64,000 bases of DNA from contig JAMOOR010000330.1 in NCBI GenBank assembly GCA_027065235.1, positions 1 to 64,000 of the forward strand. The letters are read 5' to 3'. Source of the DNA: Thermotogaceae bacterium. Lineage in GTDB: Bacteria > Thermotogota > Thermotogae > Thermotogales > Thermotogaceae. The notes beneath the pieces are model-generated. The model searched no databases and was not told where the DNA came from. It saw only the letters and a program-made list of their open reading frames with translations. Made by a program: the position numbers and the translations under genes. Position 1 is the stretch's first letter, and the number at the start of each line of letters is the position of its first letter. Below, piece after piece: positions 48,009-56,919 of this stretch.

Positions 48009-49247
48009 GTGAAGAAGAAAGCAGCTTATGCATTAGTATTTTTGACAGCTTTCCTTGCGTTAGCGGCTCAGTTAACGCAGAAAGTTTACTTTGAGGTAGC
48101 TGCAGCGGTCTGGGGATTGCTTTTAATAGCTTTTGTCGTCATTTACGTTCTGCGTCCCAGAAGGACGAAGGTAATAACAAAAGAAGAAAAGAAGCGTTTG
48201 AAGAAGAAATACAAAGAAGCTACCGGTCAGCTTAGAAACAGGACTGCAAGGAGGAGGGAACCCAAGCTTAACCCCAAGTATGCAGACCTTGCAAGACAGA
48301 TAATAGAAGACAGTTTTACTCCACCGCCGAGCATTAGGAGAATAGACCCCGACAAGGACCCGAACAGAAAAACCAGAACTCACAGAAACTACATTGAGAA
48401 CGAATACGTCGTTCCTCTCAAAAGAGAGCTTGACAAGATAGTCGGACAAGAGCTTGCGAAAAAGCTTCTTCTTTCAATCATTCCGAAGCTTGCAGAGGAA
48501 AGACTTCTTTCAAGCAAGCATCACAAACCGGTTTCTTTCCTGCTCGTGGGTAAGACCGGAGTTGGTAAGACGGAAACAGCTAAAAGAGTAGCGGAAGCTC
48601 TAAAGGGAGTAGGATACAGGTTCTTTAGAATAGACGCTAACCAGCTCAGAACTCCCGAATCCGTTCAGTCTCTCTTTGGTTCTCCGAGAGGATATGTCGG
48701 TTCTGACACCGTTCCTCTTTTCATTCAGGAAGCGGTAAAAAGCAGAGGTAAAATGGTGATTCTCATAGACGAAATAGAAAAAGCTCATCCCGACTTCATA
48801 CAAGCTTTCATGACGCTTCTTGACGAGGGAGAGGTAACTTTTACTACAACAGGAGAGAGAATAAAGCTTCAAGACAGCTTCATCTTTATCACCAGCAACC
48901 TGAAAGCTAACGAAATAGCAAGAGCAGTAGCAGTAGAAAAAAGCGACGTCAACAAGCTCTTGACTGCTAAAGAAATGCTCAAAGACTGCATGCTTCCAGA
49001 AGTATTGGGTAGAGTTAACTATGTAGTTCCGTTTGAAGATTTAAACAGAGAACAGTATGTGGAAATTATCCGCAGGAAACTTGCAGAAGTTAAGCTTCCT
49101 GCTGACTACTCTACTGCTGTTAAACTCTTTAGCTACTTCCAGCAAACGGGAGTCCTGAACAGAGGTGTCAGAGAAGTAATAAAAACCGTTGAAACCCTTT
49201 CTCTCTTTAGGGACGATTTTGAGAGGATTTTGCAAGAGCAAAGATAG
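48009..49247 (+). CDS. membrane-anchored Clp-like AAA+ ATPase
   Basis: Two N-terminal membrane segments (about 5-22 and 29-48) and a basic linker are followed by one AAA+ module of ClpA/ClpB second-domain type. It has Walker A GKTGVGKT (181-188), a GYVGSD pore-loop-like turn, Walker B VILIDEIEKAHPD (250-262), TTTGERIKLQDSFIFITSN (sensor 1) and a Clp small-domain end (GVREVIKTVETLSL). No N-domain, first ATPase module or ClpP loop is seen. GTG 48009 follows the leader AAACCAACTGTGGGGTGAG. Its 3' end overlaps traC by 41 bases. Confidence 0.85.
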   Translation: MKKKAAYALVFLTAFLALAAQLTQKVYFEVAAAVWGLLLIAFVVIYVLRPRRTKVITKEEKKRLKKKYKEATGQLRNRTARRREPKLNPKYADLARQIIEDSFTPPPSIRRIDPDKDPNRKTRTHRNYIENEYVVPLKRELDKIVGQELAKKLLLSIIPKLAEERLLSSKHHKPVSFLLVGKTGVGKTETAKRVAEALKGVGYRFFRIDANQLRTPESVQSLFGSPRGYVGSDTVPLFIQEAVKSRGKMVILIDEIEKAHPDFIQAFMTLLDEGEVTFTTTGERIKLQDSFIFITSNLKANEIARAVAVEKSDVNKLLTAKEMLKDCMLPEVLGRVNYVVPFEDLNREQYVEIIRRKLAEVKLPADYSTAVKLFSYFQQTGVLNRGVREVIKTVETLSLFRDDFERILQEQR

Positions 49248-51594
49248 CTTTCATCAAGTCTTTGTGTTCTGCTACTGCTCTGTCCCTCTTTATCTTGTCT
49301 TCGTCTTTCGTGGTAGCTATCCAGTAGTAGAAGTCCGGCAGAAACAGCATTGCAAGTCCTTTACCGATGCGTTTAGACGGAGAATAAACGAAAACGGGAG
49401 AGTACTTGTATCCGACGTCTTCGGGTTTTTGAAGTCTCAGTATTTCTTCTAAAGCGTCTTCTTCCAGACGGAAGTTGTCTATGAGAGCTTGCTTGTTGTC
49501 TATGAACTTGAAGTAGCGAATCATGGTTTGAGATATGAGCATCGGAGTAAAGTCAGACGGAAACTGGGATGCAAAGTCAATAGCTATCCCTTTCTTCCTG
49601 AACGTTCTCAAAGCTGAATCTAAAAAGTCGGAGAGATATTCGTTCTTAAAGACGGACCAACCCTCGTCTATGACGACTCTCCTGCTTTTCCCTCTCATTC
49701 TGGGATGGGAGTAAAGTTCCAAGATAAACCTCAAGATAGACAGCAGGACGGGATTGAGAAGCTCTTTAGAAAGAGTCCGAAGTTCAAAATAGAGGTTCTC
49801 GCAGCTATTGTCAAAGTCGCTCTCCCGGTCAAAAAAGCTTCCGTAAGACCCCTCCTTCGTAAACGGAAAGAGTCTCTGAGCTACTTTCTCTCCCAGTTCT
49901 CCCATCTTCAGAGCTTGATTGTAGAAGTCCGAAAGAACCACCTCTCTCTTACCATCGTGGTTGTCGTAAACGGTAGCTACAAGCTGCTGCAGGAACGAAG
50001 AGTATTCAACCGGAAGCTTGTCTTCATCTCCGGCACACATAGCTTTGAGAACGGAAACGATAAAACCCTGCTTCTCCTTATCTTTTTCTATTCCCACTTC
50101 TACTTCCGTCCACTTCCCTTCCAGTATCTTGTGGGAGAGGTATTCAGAAACTCCGAGTTCCTCAAAGAGGGAAGAAAGCTTCTTCCTCTCCACTTTGACT
50201 TTCTTTTCTCCCTCTATTAGGAACTGAGAAAGAGCTTCTTCAAGCTGAACGAGTTCGGGTTCTGAAAACATCCTGTAATCTATTCCGAGAGCTTTCAAAA
50301 AGCTGTAACCGGAAACCTTGTCAAGCGTCCTTCCGAACGGATTGACGGAAAACGGTCTGTCAAGAGAAATCGGAACGTATCCCTTCTCTCCTTCTACAAG
50401 CTGGAGGAACGTTTTGTAGGAACCGGTATCTTTCTCTATGTATTCGATGAACACCGTGCAGTCTTCAAAAAGAGCAGACCAAGTAATGTCAACAGACTTA
50501 CCTGCTCCCGTTCCACCCAAAGTCAGCTTGTGGACGGTAGGACGGTGGGGAGAGACGTAAACAGGTTCAAAACTGGGGTTAACGTAAACAGCTCCTACCC
50601 TGTCTTCTCTACCCGTGAAGTGCTTCAGAACGGGAAAGTAGTAGGAGAAGTTAGTAAGAGTCATTCTCCTCATTAACTTTCTTACTTTCAAGTCCGATTT
50701 CTTGAACTTAAAGTTAGCAGCAAAAACAGTAAGTCCGGTATCTTCCTGTTCAAAGTAAAGCTTGCTCGTGTTTGAAATTACTTTCTTCAATTCTTCGCAC
50801 TTCTTGTAAACTGTTTCGTCTCCGAAAACAACCAAGCAGGACGAATAGTAGTAGAGAAGTTCCTTTTCAAGGAGTATGTCGTTAAGAACAGCTTGCATCT
50901 GTGCTGCAACTTCTTCAGCGTAGTCAGCTTGCAGGTCCCTGTAACGGTCTCTGATTCTCGTTATTTCTGTCTCATACTCCGCAGGAAGAGGTCTGTAAAA
51001 GTTGAGAATAAACAAGAAGTCGGTGGGTAAATTAATCAAAACGTGAGCTATCCCGAACTGAACCGTTTCCATCGGTGCTTTATGCTCAAACAAGACATCA
51101 GCAAACTTGTTTCTCTCTTTTCCGACTATCTTGAATCCGGACTCGTATTTCTTCAAGGGATAAAACAGAGGTTCTTCTTTTACTCCTCCGAAAAAGTGAG
51201 CAAAGTCTGCAAACAGTTCTTCCTTAGCTTCTTTAACGTCTCTAAAACAACTCCTCAAAGACGACAAAACGCTCTCTTTCTTTTCGTCAAAACAGAGGTA
51301 GAAAGAAAGCTTCCTGAACGTTATCTTCTTTTGAAGTTCCCTAACTGCAAGCCGAGCAATTTCTTCTTTTCGCTTGTTGTGAAGTTCGGGAAGCGGAATC
51401 TCGGTAGGAACAGAAGTAATTATCAATTGATAATCCTGCACGGGAAGAGTCTTCAAGAAGTTGCTTACTTCTTCAAAACTCCTCTCAACATCACAGTCGT
51501 CGTAGTAGTAAGGAGTAAACCTGTACACGAACTTCCTTTCAAACTTCAGCTTCGGTTGCTTGTCAAGTATGCGATTGTAAGAAGAAACTAACAT
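49207..51594 (-). CDS. traC: TraC/VirB4 conjugation ATPase
   Basis: ATG 51594 is chosen because GGAGATGGAAG precedes it; the upstream 38 residues are translated promoter. Residues 1-330 are the TraC N-terminal domain. Walker A GGTGAGKS is at 360-367; RRVVIDEGWSVF (Walker B) near 625; RKKGIAIDFASQFPSDF follows. The 795-residue length is normal. It energises pilus assembly with TraB and TraL on the inner membrane. Confidence 0.92.
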   Translation of the reverse strand: MLVSSYNRILDKQPKLKFERKFVYRFTPYYYDDCDVERSFEEVSNFLKTLPVQDYQLIITSVPTEIPLPELHNKRKEEIARLAVRELQKKITFRKLSFYLCFDEKKESVLSSLRSCFRDVKEAKEELFADFAHFFGGVKEEPLFYPLKKYESGFKIVGKERNKFADVLFEHKAPMETVQFGIAHVLINLPTDFLFILNFYRPLPAEYETEITRIRDRYRDLQADYAEEVAAQMQAVLNDILLEKELLYYYSSCLVVFGDETVYKKCEELKKVISNTSKLYFEQEDTGLTVFAANFKFKKSDLKVRKLMRRMTLTNFSYYFPVLKHFTGREDRVGAVYVNPSFEPVYVSPHRPTVHKLTLGGTGAGKSVDITWSALFEDCTVFIEYIEKDTGSYKTFLQLVEGEKGYVPISLDRPFSVNPFGRTLDKVSGYSFLKALGIDYRMFSEPELVQLEEALSQFLIEGEKKVKVERKKLSSLFEELGVSEYLSHKILEGKWTEVEVGIEKDKEKQGFIVSVLKAMCAGDEDKLPVEYSSFLQQLVATVYDNHDGKREVVLSDFYNQALKMGELGEKVAQRLFPFTKEGSYGSFFDRESDFDNSCENLYFELRTLSKELLNPVLLSILRFILELYSHPRMRGKSRRVVIDEGWSVFKNEYLSDFLDSALRTFRKKGIAIDFASQFPSDFTPMLISQTMIRYFKFIDNKQALIDNFRLEEDALEEILRLQKPEDVGYKYSPVFVYSPSKRIGKGLAMLFLPDFYYWIATTKDEDKIKRDRAVAEHKDLMKAIFALAKSSQNRP

Positions 51595-51618
51595 CTTCCA
51601 TCTCCTGAAAATAGTAAC

Positions 51619-51634
51619 GGTTATAATTATAACA
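51619..51634. promoter_or_regulatory. palindromic bidirectional -10 element
   Basis: GGTTATAATTATAACA between divergent traC and the small membrane gene at 51694. A leader copy (AAACCAACTTAGGGAGAT, 51640-51657) follows on the plus strand, but the next gene has a second ribosome site closer in. Confidence 0.6.
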
Positions 51635-51693
51635 GTAATAAACCAACTTAGGGAGATAGTCAGCGGAAAGCGGGGGAAAAGCGGGAGGTGTTG

Positions 51694-51996
51694 ATGGATG
51701 AACTCCAACTTGAAAAACTCAAAATATTGAAAGACCTAAAGATAGAAGAATTAAAACACGATAGAGAAGTAGGATTGACAATCCTGAAGGGATTTAGCAA
51801 CTTAGCACTACTTACCGTTTCCGCAACTGTTGCAACTACATTTAAGTATGGATTTTCGTCTTGGACCATTATCGGAGGAATTGTTTTTTGCTCTCTCTTA
51901 TTTCCTCTTGCAATCGTAACTAACTTTTTGCTATCTTTAAAGAAAGAAGTAAAAAAAATTGCAAACCAACTGGAAGAGGTAAATGATGGTAAGTAA
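51694..51996 (+). CDS. small membrane protein, 100 aa
   Basis: ATG 51694 follows GCGGGAGGTGTTG. A charged helical head (about 1-28), two membrane segments (about 33-52 and 58-82) and a coiled tail (KKEVKKIANQLEEV). The last codons carry a leader copy for the next gene, which it overlaps by 11 bases. Confidence 0.65.
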   Translation: MDELQLEKLKILKDLKIEELKHDREVGLTILKGFSNLALLTVSATVATTFKYGFSSWTIIGGIVFCSLLFPLAIVTNFLLSLKKEVKKIANQLEEVNDGK

Positions 51997-52111
51997 AGAA
52001 CTTCTTGATAACATAATTGCACCGCTGTTCTTAGCAACTCTTATTTCAGCAGCAAGCATAGTCTTTGCTGTCATATTCTGGAAGCACGCAAAAGAAGAAA
52101 AGCTATGGTAA
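51986..52111 (+). CDS. small single-span protein, 41 aa
   Basis: ATG 51986 (or 51983) follows AAACCAACTGGAAGAGGT embedded in the upstream gene. MVSKELLDNIIAPLFLATLISAASIVFAVIF then KHAKEEKLW: one membrane segment with charged ends. Overlap and leader make expression credible. Confidence 0.55.
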   Translation: MVSKELLDNIIAPLFLATLISAASIVFAVIFWKHAKEEKLW

Positions 52112-52114
52112 ACG

Positions 52115-53980
52115 TCAACTACTACCCTCCCCCGTTTTCCGCTCCCTGCAGTTAAACACCTGCGGGTAACTTTCCCGTATCTCTTCAAAAACATCGTTCG
52201 GTAACCTGCACAAAAATGTTCCAGAAACTGGATTCTCCTTAACCACAGAAAGAGAAGTAACTTTTCCCACCAACTTTGCATTCTCCTTGTCTCCAGAAAA
52301 GTAGAGCTTGTTGAGTTCAAACAACTTAACTTCTACTACCAGAGACTTTTCAAACAACTTTCCGAACTTAACAAAATCCCCAACTTCCTGAAGTTTCACA
52401 GCTTTTTCCAGAAATTCAGCAGTTCGCTTTAACTTTTTCTTTCTTTCTATAACTATCTCATTCAACTTACTACTCCCGCTTGGTTTAACATTGTTGCTAA
52501 TCCGTTTACTACTACCTGCAACTTGTGAATTACAATTCCTACAACCCTGTAAACTACTTTGAAACTTATAGTAAGAAGTAGTTACTACTTTCTTCTTACT
52601 TCTTTGTTTCTTCTTCTTTTCTTCTTCTGCTTCCTGTAAAAGACTCCCCCCGTTAATTAGATTTTTTTCAGAAGAAAAAAATCGTTTAGCAGGAGAATAG
52701 TTTTTAACTGGGGTTCCTGCTATATCTTTAACTGTTTTTAACAGTTTTTGGGTGGTAGTGGTTAGATGGGAAGTGATTTTCTTGTATTCGGAATCAGATA
52801 TTGAAAAAAAGTATACGTGAGCTTTTCTACCTCTACCGGGTTTCAGCTTCTTTTTTTCCAGTCTGATTAGTTGAAGAGAAAAGAGTTTTTCAATTACTTC
52901 TTCTGCTAACCAGACTTGATTGAAGCAGAGTTTTACTACTTCTTGTCTTGTTACGAATCCGTTTCGTGCTATTTTGGAAACTACTTTGTTTGCAAGCTGT
53001 TCTTTGTCGGGGAATGGAAGATATTCAGCTTTCCGACAGTATCGTTTAGCTATTTTGAAGTCTTTTTGGTTTTTCTTTTTGTTTCTGTCTTTTAGAAGAC
53101 TGTTTAGTGTGTTTTCAACAGTTTTCCAGTCTATTCCCAAGACTTTTGCTGTTCCTACAGTAGGTAGGATTACTTTCTGGAAACGATTTTCCGAATACTT
53201 CTTTCTTAAACTGTTTGCGAAAATTTTCCAAGCTAAGCAGGAATGTTGAATTTTGTCTGAATTACCTGCTTTTCGTTTACTATTTCGTCCATTTTCGGAC
53301 TTTTGAAGCGGGGGTAAGTGTCTTTTACTTGACCCGCTTTTTTCGCTGTTTGTAGGGGAAATATTTTCACGTTCTGGAAACAGCTCTTCGTAGAGGGATA
53401 GAAAGTTAACTTTTTTTCCTTCTACTACCAGTTCTTCTCCTCTGTCAATCCAGATGGGGTGGTTGAGAGAAACACAGGTAGGGTCAAATTTCAGTCCGTT
53501 TTCTTGGAAGAACTTTCCTAACTTTCGGACTGTTTTTTTGACTTTGCTTGCAAGTTTTGGGTGTAGTGGGAATTCAAGTTCTATGACTACTCTTAGATTT
53601 CCGCTCTTCGTAATGTAAACATCTCCGGAAAGAGACCGATACTTCTTTTTCAGCTTTTCCCAAACAGGATAGGAAGAAGAAAACGGAGAATCTATGTCAA
53701 GAACAACTCTCTCTATCTGATAGATGTTCTTTTCTGTTAGGATACCGAACTTCTTGAAAACTTTAATTCTTTTTTTCCCGTTCTTTGCTTGTTTCAGTTC
53801 GTTCCAGAAACTTTTGGAAACTTTAACGGGATTCGGATAGAAAAGCTGGTGGTAGTTTTCTTTAATGTTTTCCTCTAACTGTTCCGAAAACGAGACTATT
53901 AGTGCGTTACTGGGAGACTTTTCTTTTGCACCTCTGGGAAACAGCAAAAGTGCATATCTGTTGGTGTTTAGCTTTTCCAC
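52115..53980 (-). CDS. AEP-primase-like plasmid replication protein
   Basis: The 621-residue protein has VVLDIDSPF (D-x-D, about 93-97), then DVYITKSGNLRVVIEL (the s-x-H-like strand, with Asn-Leu-Arg in place of His) and DPTCVSLNHPIW. This order is that of archaeo-eukaryotic primase/RepB'-like plasmid primases. The central part holds a helix-turn-helix (RNGFVTRQEVVKLCFNQVWLAEEVI); the rest is Lys/Ser-rich and low-complexity. It may prime replication together with the DUF927 helicase 46 kb away. The missing His is a caution. Confidence 0.5.
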   Translation of the reverse strand: MEKLNTNRYALLLFPRGAKEKSPSNALIVSFSEQLEENIKENYHQLFYPNPVKVSKSFWNELKQAKNGKKRIKVFKKFGILTEKNIYQIERVVLDIDSPFSSSYPVWEKLKKKYRSLSGDVYITKSGNLRVVIELEFPLHPKLASKVKKTVRKLGKFFQENGLKFDPTCVSLNHPIWIDRGEELVVEGKKVNFLSLYEELFPERENISPTNSEKSGSSKRHLPPLQKSENGRNSKRKAGNSDKIQHSCLAWKIFANSLRKKYSENRFQKVILPTVGTAKVLGIDWKTVENTLNSLLKDRNKKKNQKDFKIAKRYCRKAEYLPFPDKEQLANKVVSKIARNGFVTRQEVVKLCFNQVWLAEEVIEKLFSLQLIRLEKKKLKPGRGRKAHVYFFSISDSEYKKITSHLTTTTQKLLKTVKDIAGTPVKNYSPAKRFFSSEKNLINGGSLLQEAEEEKKKKQRSKKKVVTTSYYKFQSSLQGCRNCNSQVAGSSKRISNNVKPSGSSKLNEIVIERKKKLKRTAEFLEKAVKLQEVGDFVKFGKLFEKSLVVEVKLFELNKLYFSGDKENAKLVGKVTSLSVVKENPVSGTFLCRLPNDVFEEIRESYPQVFNCRERKTGEGSS

Positions 53981-54110
53981 GATTTCGTTACTATTCCGTT
54001 ATGAAGTAGTTACTTGAAAAGTAACTCAATTGTAACAAGCTGTCAAGAAGAGACAAGAAAGGTTTTGTGTAAAAATGGAACTGTTTGAAACGCTACAGGT
54101 TGGGGTAAAC

Positions 54111-54136
54111 TTAGCGGGAGCGTTTGCTCCCGCTAA
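54111..54136. terminator. strong bidirectional stem-loop
   Basis: TTAGCGGGAGC (54111-54121) pairs perfectly with GCTCCCGCTAA (54126-54136) around GTTT, beyond the leftward macro-domain gene. Confidence 0.75.
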
Positions 54137-54160
54137 ACTAATAGGGGAGCTGAAAAGAGT

Positions 54161-54745
54161 TCATACCTTTACTGTTCCGTTTCTTGTAAATACTACTACC
54201 TTGTTATAGTAGTTTCTTAAACGGAAAACATACTCCCGATATACTGGGAGTACATCTTCTTCATCCAATCCTCCAAGTCCTACTCCAACAAGAGGAAGAT
54301 AGAGTGTGTAACAAAAGAGGGGGTTTCTGCTTATCATTTTTAGCAACTCTTCAAAGCTTTGAATTATGAGGGATAAATCGCTTTTCAGCTTCCATCCCTC
54401 AATAAACTTTCTCTTGTAAAGTTCCCTTCTATACTTAGGAAGAACCTCTTCCGGAGAAATTTCTGAGGTTCTAACAAGTCCCTTCTTTGTAGGAAAAGAG
54501 ATAATTCCTACTTCAATCTGTTTATTTCTTGAACAAGCGAGGATAAAATAGGGTTTGTTACCGTAGTTGTTTACAAGTTCTCCTAAAACTTTATCAATCC
54601 TCTTTCCGGTTCCTACTTCAACGAAATTATCTCTTACAAATTTTGCTATTCCTCCACCCATCACCAAACTTCCGTCTTTCTTCACCACTCCGTTTGTGGG
54701 AACTATAAGGTGGTCTCTATCTTGTAAAGCTTTCAAAATATTCAT
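54161..54745 (-). CDS. macro-domain protein
   Basis: LIVPTNGVVKKDGSLVMGGGIAKFVRDNF at the front and YLPLVGVGLGGLDEEDV near the end are the two signature loops of macro domains that bind ADP-ribose. The protein is a single domain of about 194 residues. ISFPTKKGLV and the SDLSLIIQSFEELL helix fit ALC1/Poa1-like or phage-type macro proteins. It may remove ADP-ribose marks or process ADP-ribose-1''-phosphate. The leader (CTAACTTTGGGAGGT) precedes two ATGs; the second (54745) has better spacing. Confidence 0.85.
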   Translation of the reverse strand: MNILKALQDRDHLIVPTNGVVKKDGSLVMGGGIAKFVRDNFVEVGTGKRIDKVLGELVNNYGNKPYFILACSRNKQIEVGIISFPTKKGLVRTSEISPEEVLPKYRRELYKRKFIEGWKLKSDLSLIIQSFEELLKMISRNPLFCYTLYLPLVGVGLGGLDEEDVLPVYREYVFRLRNYYNKVVVFTRNGTVKV

Positions 54746-54770
54746 CATCCACCTCCCAAAGTTAGAGTTA

Positions 54771-54791
54771 GGGGAGCTGAAACCGCTCCCC
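54771..54791 (-). terminator. stem-loop between VWA and macro genes
   Basis: GGGGAGC (54771-54777) and GCTCCCC (54785-54791) pair around 7 bases, touching the stop codon of the VWA gene. Confidence 0.6.
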
Positions 54792-56341
54792 TACCTAAGT
54801 CTTCTTAGAAGCAGTCCCAGCTCTTGTGCTGCAAGTTCAATTGAATTCAAGACAATGTACCTTTCAGTTAGCTGCTGACAGGTTTCTCTGACTGTATTTA
54901 CGTAGTCGCTTCTGTTAGCAGTATAAACGAACACGAACTTATACTTGTGCTTGTTCAAAAACTCCCAGTCGTTTCTGCTAACCTGAGCGTCTGTAAAGAA
55001 CACTATGTAATCGTATTGCTTGAGGAGAGGTTCTACGATTCTCAGTCCCTCTCCCCAACTGTAGTAATACTTCCTGAGACTGTTAAAGTCTCTAATAAAA
55101 ATCGGTTTACTAACTGCATCGTTGCAGATACATACGTCTGCTCCTACTTCGTCTTTCATAGCTACTGCGAGGTGGGAAGCGTAGTAAAACGGACTGTAAA
55201 CTTCTTCAGGATACATGCTTCCGCTTCCGTCTATAACGAACAGGAGACGGAGTCGGGGAGATTCTTTTACTACTTCTCTGTCCACTTTGAGTATCTCCAG
55301 TTTTCTTTGTGCTATGCGTTTGGGAGATACTCTTTTACCGGACAGAGAGTAGTCTCTTACTATGTTTCTGCTTCTTACTCTCCACCTGCGGAGTCTGTCC
55401 CGTAAGGTGGATAGGAGTCTTTCGTCCCATTCCCAATGGTTATACTCAAAAAATTCTTTTGTTTCTGCTTCATATTCTGGATGGAAGAAACGACGAATGT
55501 CGTCGGACTCTTCGTCTCTTTCGGAGTCGGAGTTACTGCTGGAAGTAGCTTCTACCTCCTCCAGCTTCTCGTCCATTTCTTCTTCTGACAATTTCTCTTT
55601 GCGTTCACCTTCTTTCCAGAAGTCTGTTGGTCCAGTTTCCGTGTAAATTCGGTTTCCGCTCGGTAAGAAAAGCTGTTCCCACTTTTCGTAGAACGGTTTT
55701 ATAACTTCTACCAACTCCTGAGTAGAGGAACAAGTTAGAGACTTTTCTAAGTATTCCTGACAGTCTAACAAGTATTCTTTTAAAGACCTATCAGGATATT
55801 TAATCTGCAAAAACTTTTCTAATTGTTTATAAACGACTTCAAGTCTCTTCTTATACTCCTCTTCTACATACCTGCTCCACATACTCCAGCGTAATAGGAT
55901 AATCAAGTTAGCAAAGTTGTAGTAGTTTTCGTCTATTGTTTGATAGTAAGCGTCAAAACTGAGGGAATGAAGCTTGTCAAAATACTCACTCAGTTTCTTG
56001 ATTCCCGTTTGCTCCACTATCAGATGTTCTATACGAGCATCTTCAAAGATGTTAATAAGAGCAAACGGAATGTCTTCGTTCTCTACCCAGTTAGTATTGC
56101 GATAGTGGGAGATTTCGTGAGCTACTAATGCTTTCCCTACTTGCAGCAGCTCACTTTCATCTCCCACTCTATCAACAATTTCGGACAGTCCGATAAGAAT
56201 TCGTCTGTCCTTTGAGTAGTAACTTTCAGCAGACTTGAAGCTGACAAATATCTGATACTGTTCACCTACTCCAGCTATAAAGGTGGAAAACAGCTGGAGC
56301 TTGCGTTGTAAGTTTTGTTTGTCAAGTTCAGTAGCTATCAT
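54791..56341 (-). CDS. CobT-like VWA protein with HExxH domain
   Basis: ATG 56341 has GGGAGG six bases upstream, in a leader copy (AAACCAACTCCGGGAGG). Residues about 65-110 hold ALVAHEISHYRN (HExxH, His75/His79) and INIFEDARIEHL, as in CobT/VWA proteins with a zincin-like head. An acidic Ser/Glu linker (about 250-290) follows. The C-terminal VWA domain has the MIDAS DGSGSMYP near 370 and FFTDAQVS near 455. Such proteins work with MoxR AAA+ ATPases to load metal ions or remodel targets. A MoxR gene lies upstream in the same direction. Confidence 0.85.
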   Translation of the reverse strand: MIATELDKQNLQRKLQLFSTFIAGVGEQYQIFVSFKSAESYYSKDRRILIGLSEIVDRVGDESELLQVGKALVAHEISHYRNTNWVENEDIPFALINIFEDARIEHLIVEQTGIKKLSEYFDKLHSLSFDAYYQTIDENYYNFANLIILLRWSMWSRYVEEEYKKRLEVVYKQLEKFLQIKYPDRSLKEYLLDCQEYLEKSLTCSSTQELVEVIKPFYEKWEQLFLPSGNRIYTETGPTDFWKEGERKEKLSEEEMDEKLEEVEATSSSNSDSERDEESDDIRRFFHPEYEAETKEFFEYNHWEWDERLLSTLRDRLRRWRVRSRNIVRDYSLSGKRVSPKRIAQRKLEILKVDREVVKESPRLRLLFVIDGSGSMYPEEVYSPFYYASHLAVAMKDEVGADVCICNDAVSKPIFIRDFNSLRKYYYSWGEGLRIVEPLLKQYDYIVFFTDAQVSRNDWEFLNKHKYKFVFVYTANRSDYVNTVRETCQQLTERYIVLNSIELAAQELGLLLRRLR

Positions 56342-56370
56342 CTGCATCCTCCCGGAGTTGGTTTAGAAAA

Positions 56371-56392
56371 AGAGGGAGACTAAGCTCCCTCT
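56371..56392 (-). terminator. stem-loop with stop codon in loop
   Basis: AGAGGGAG and CTCCCTCT pair around ACTAAG; the TAG of the 58-residue gene is in the loop. A near copy lies at 56588-56607. Confidence 0.6.
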
Positions 56393-56556
56393 TCTAAGTT
56401 AGACAGTCTGTTTTCAATACTGCTTAGCTGTTCTTGAATACTCTCGTAGTCATAGGAATAGTCTTCTTTAAGTTCTTCCAACTCTTCTTTTAGTTCTTTA
56501 ACAGTTTGCTTTAGTTCTTCTATTTGTTCTCTTAACTCTGCAACTTCCCAACTCAT
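56380..56556 (-). CDS. coiled-coil microprotein, 58 aa
   Basis: ATG 56556 follows leader AAACCAACTTTTGAGAGGT. Almost the whole sequence is a heptad coiled coil (VAELREQIEELKQTVKEL, then NRLSNLEEGA). It starts MSW and ends EGA like its neighbour. Likely an adaptor for the MoxR-VWA pair. Confidence 0.6.
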   Translation of the reverse strand: MSWEVAELREQIEELKQTVKELKEELEELKEDYSYDYESIQEQLSSIENRLSNLEEGA

Positions 56557-56587
56557 CTTTTACCTCTCAAAAGTTGGTTTTCAAGAA

Positions 56588-56607
56588 GAGGGAGACTAAG
56601 CTCCCTC
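56588..56607 (-). terminator. stem-loop with stop codon in loop (second copy)
   Basis: GAGGGAG (56588-56594) and CTCCCTC (56601-56607) enclose the TAG of the next gene. The 22 bases match the copy at 56371-56392 except at the end. Confidence 0.6.
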
Positions 56608-56751
56608 GTTATGTTCGCTATGCGGTGGTGGTAATGGTGGTTCATCGTCTAAATCGTCTAAAATCTCTCTCCAATCTTCTGGGACTTCCTCTTCCCTACC
56701 AATGTTGATTAGATGCTGGTAATCGTCTAAAAAGTTGTCTATCCAGCTCAT
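56596..56751 (-). CDS. acidic microprotein, 51 aa
   Basis: ATG 56751 overlaps the stop of the gene before it (ATGA) and has a leader (CTAACTATAGGAGGT) embedded in that gene. MSWIDNFLDDYQ, an acidic middle (LDDLDDEPP) and a Pro-His tail. It shares MSW... and ...EGA ends with the coiled-coil microprotein. Confidence 0.55.
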   Translation of the reverse strand: MSWIDNFLDDYQHLINIGREEEVPEDWREILDDLDDEPPLPPPHSEHNEGA

Positions 56752-56858
56752 CTTTTACCTCCTATAGTTAGTTCAAGTTCTACTGGTTGCTGACCAGTAG
56801 CTTTAGCAACCTCTTCTACAACCTCTGCAAGAATCTCAATAAGTTCTCCTACTGTCAT
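56748..56858 (-). CDS. microprotein, 36 aa
   Basis: ATG 56858 follows the full leader AAACCAACTTAAGGGAGGT (56864-56882 minus strand). One helix (VGELIEILAEVVEEVAKATG) and a strand (QQPVELELTIGGKR). The end of its coding region doubles as the leader of the next gene. Strong leader and overlap support it despite the length. Confidence 0.5.
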   Translation of the reverse strand: MTVGELIEILAEVVEEVAKATGQQPVELELTIGGKR

Positions 56859-56919
56859 TTTCTACCTCCCTTAAGTTGGTTTGGTTGGTTTCCAAAAGCT
56901 GGAACAGAGTAGAAAACTT

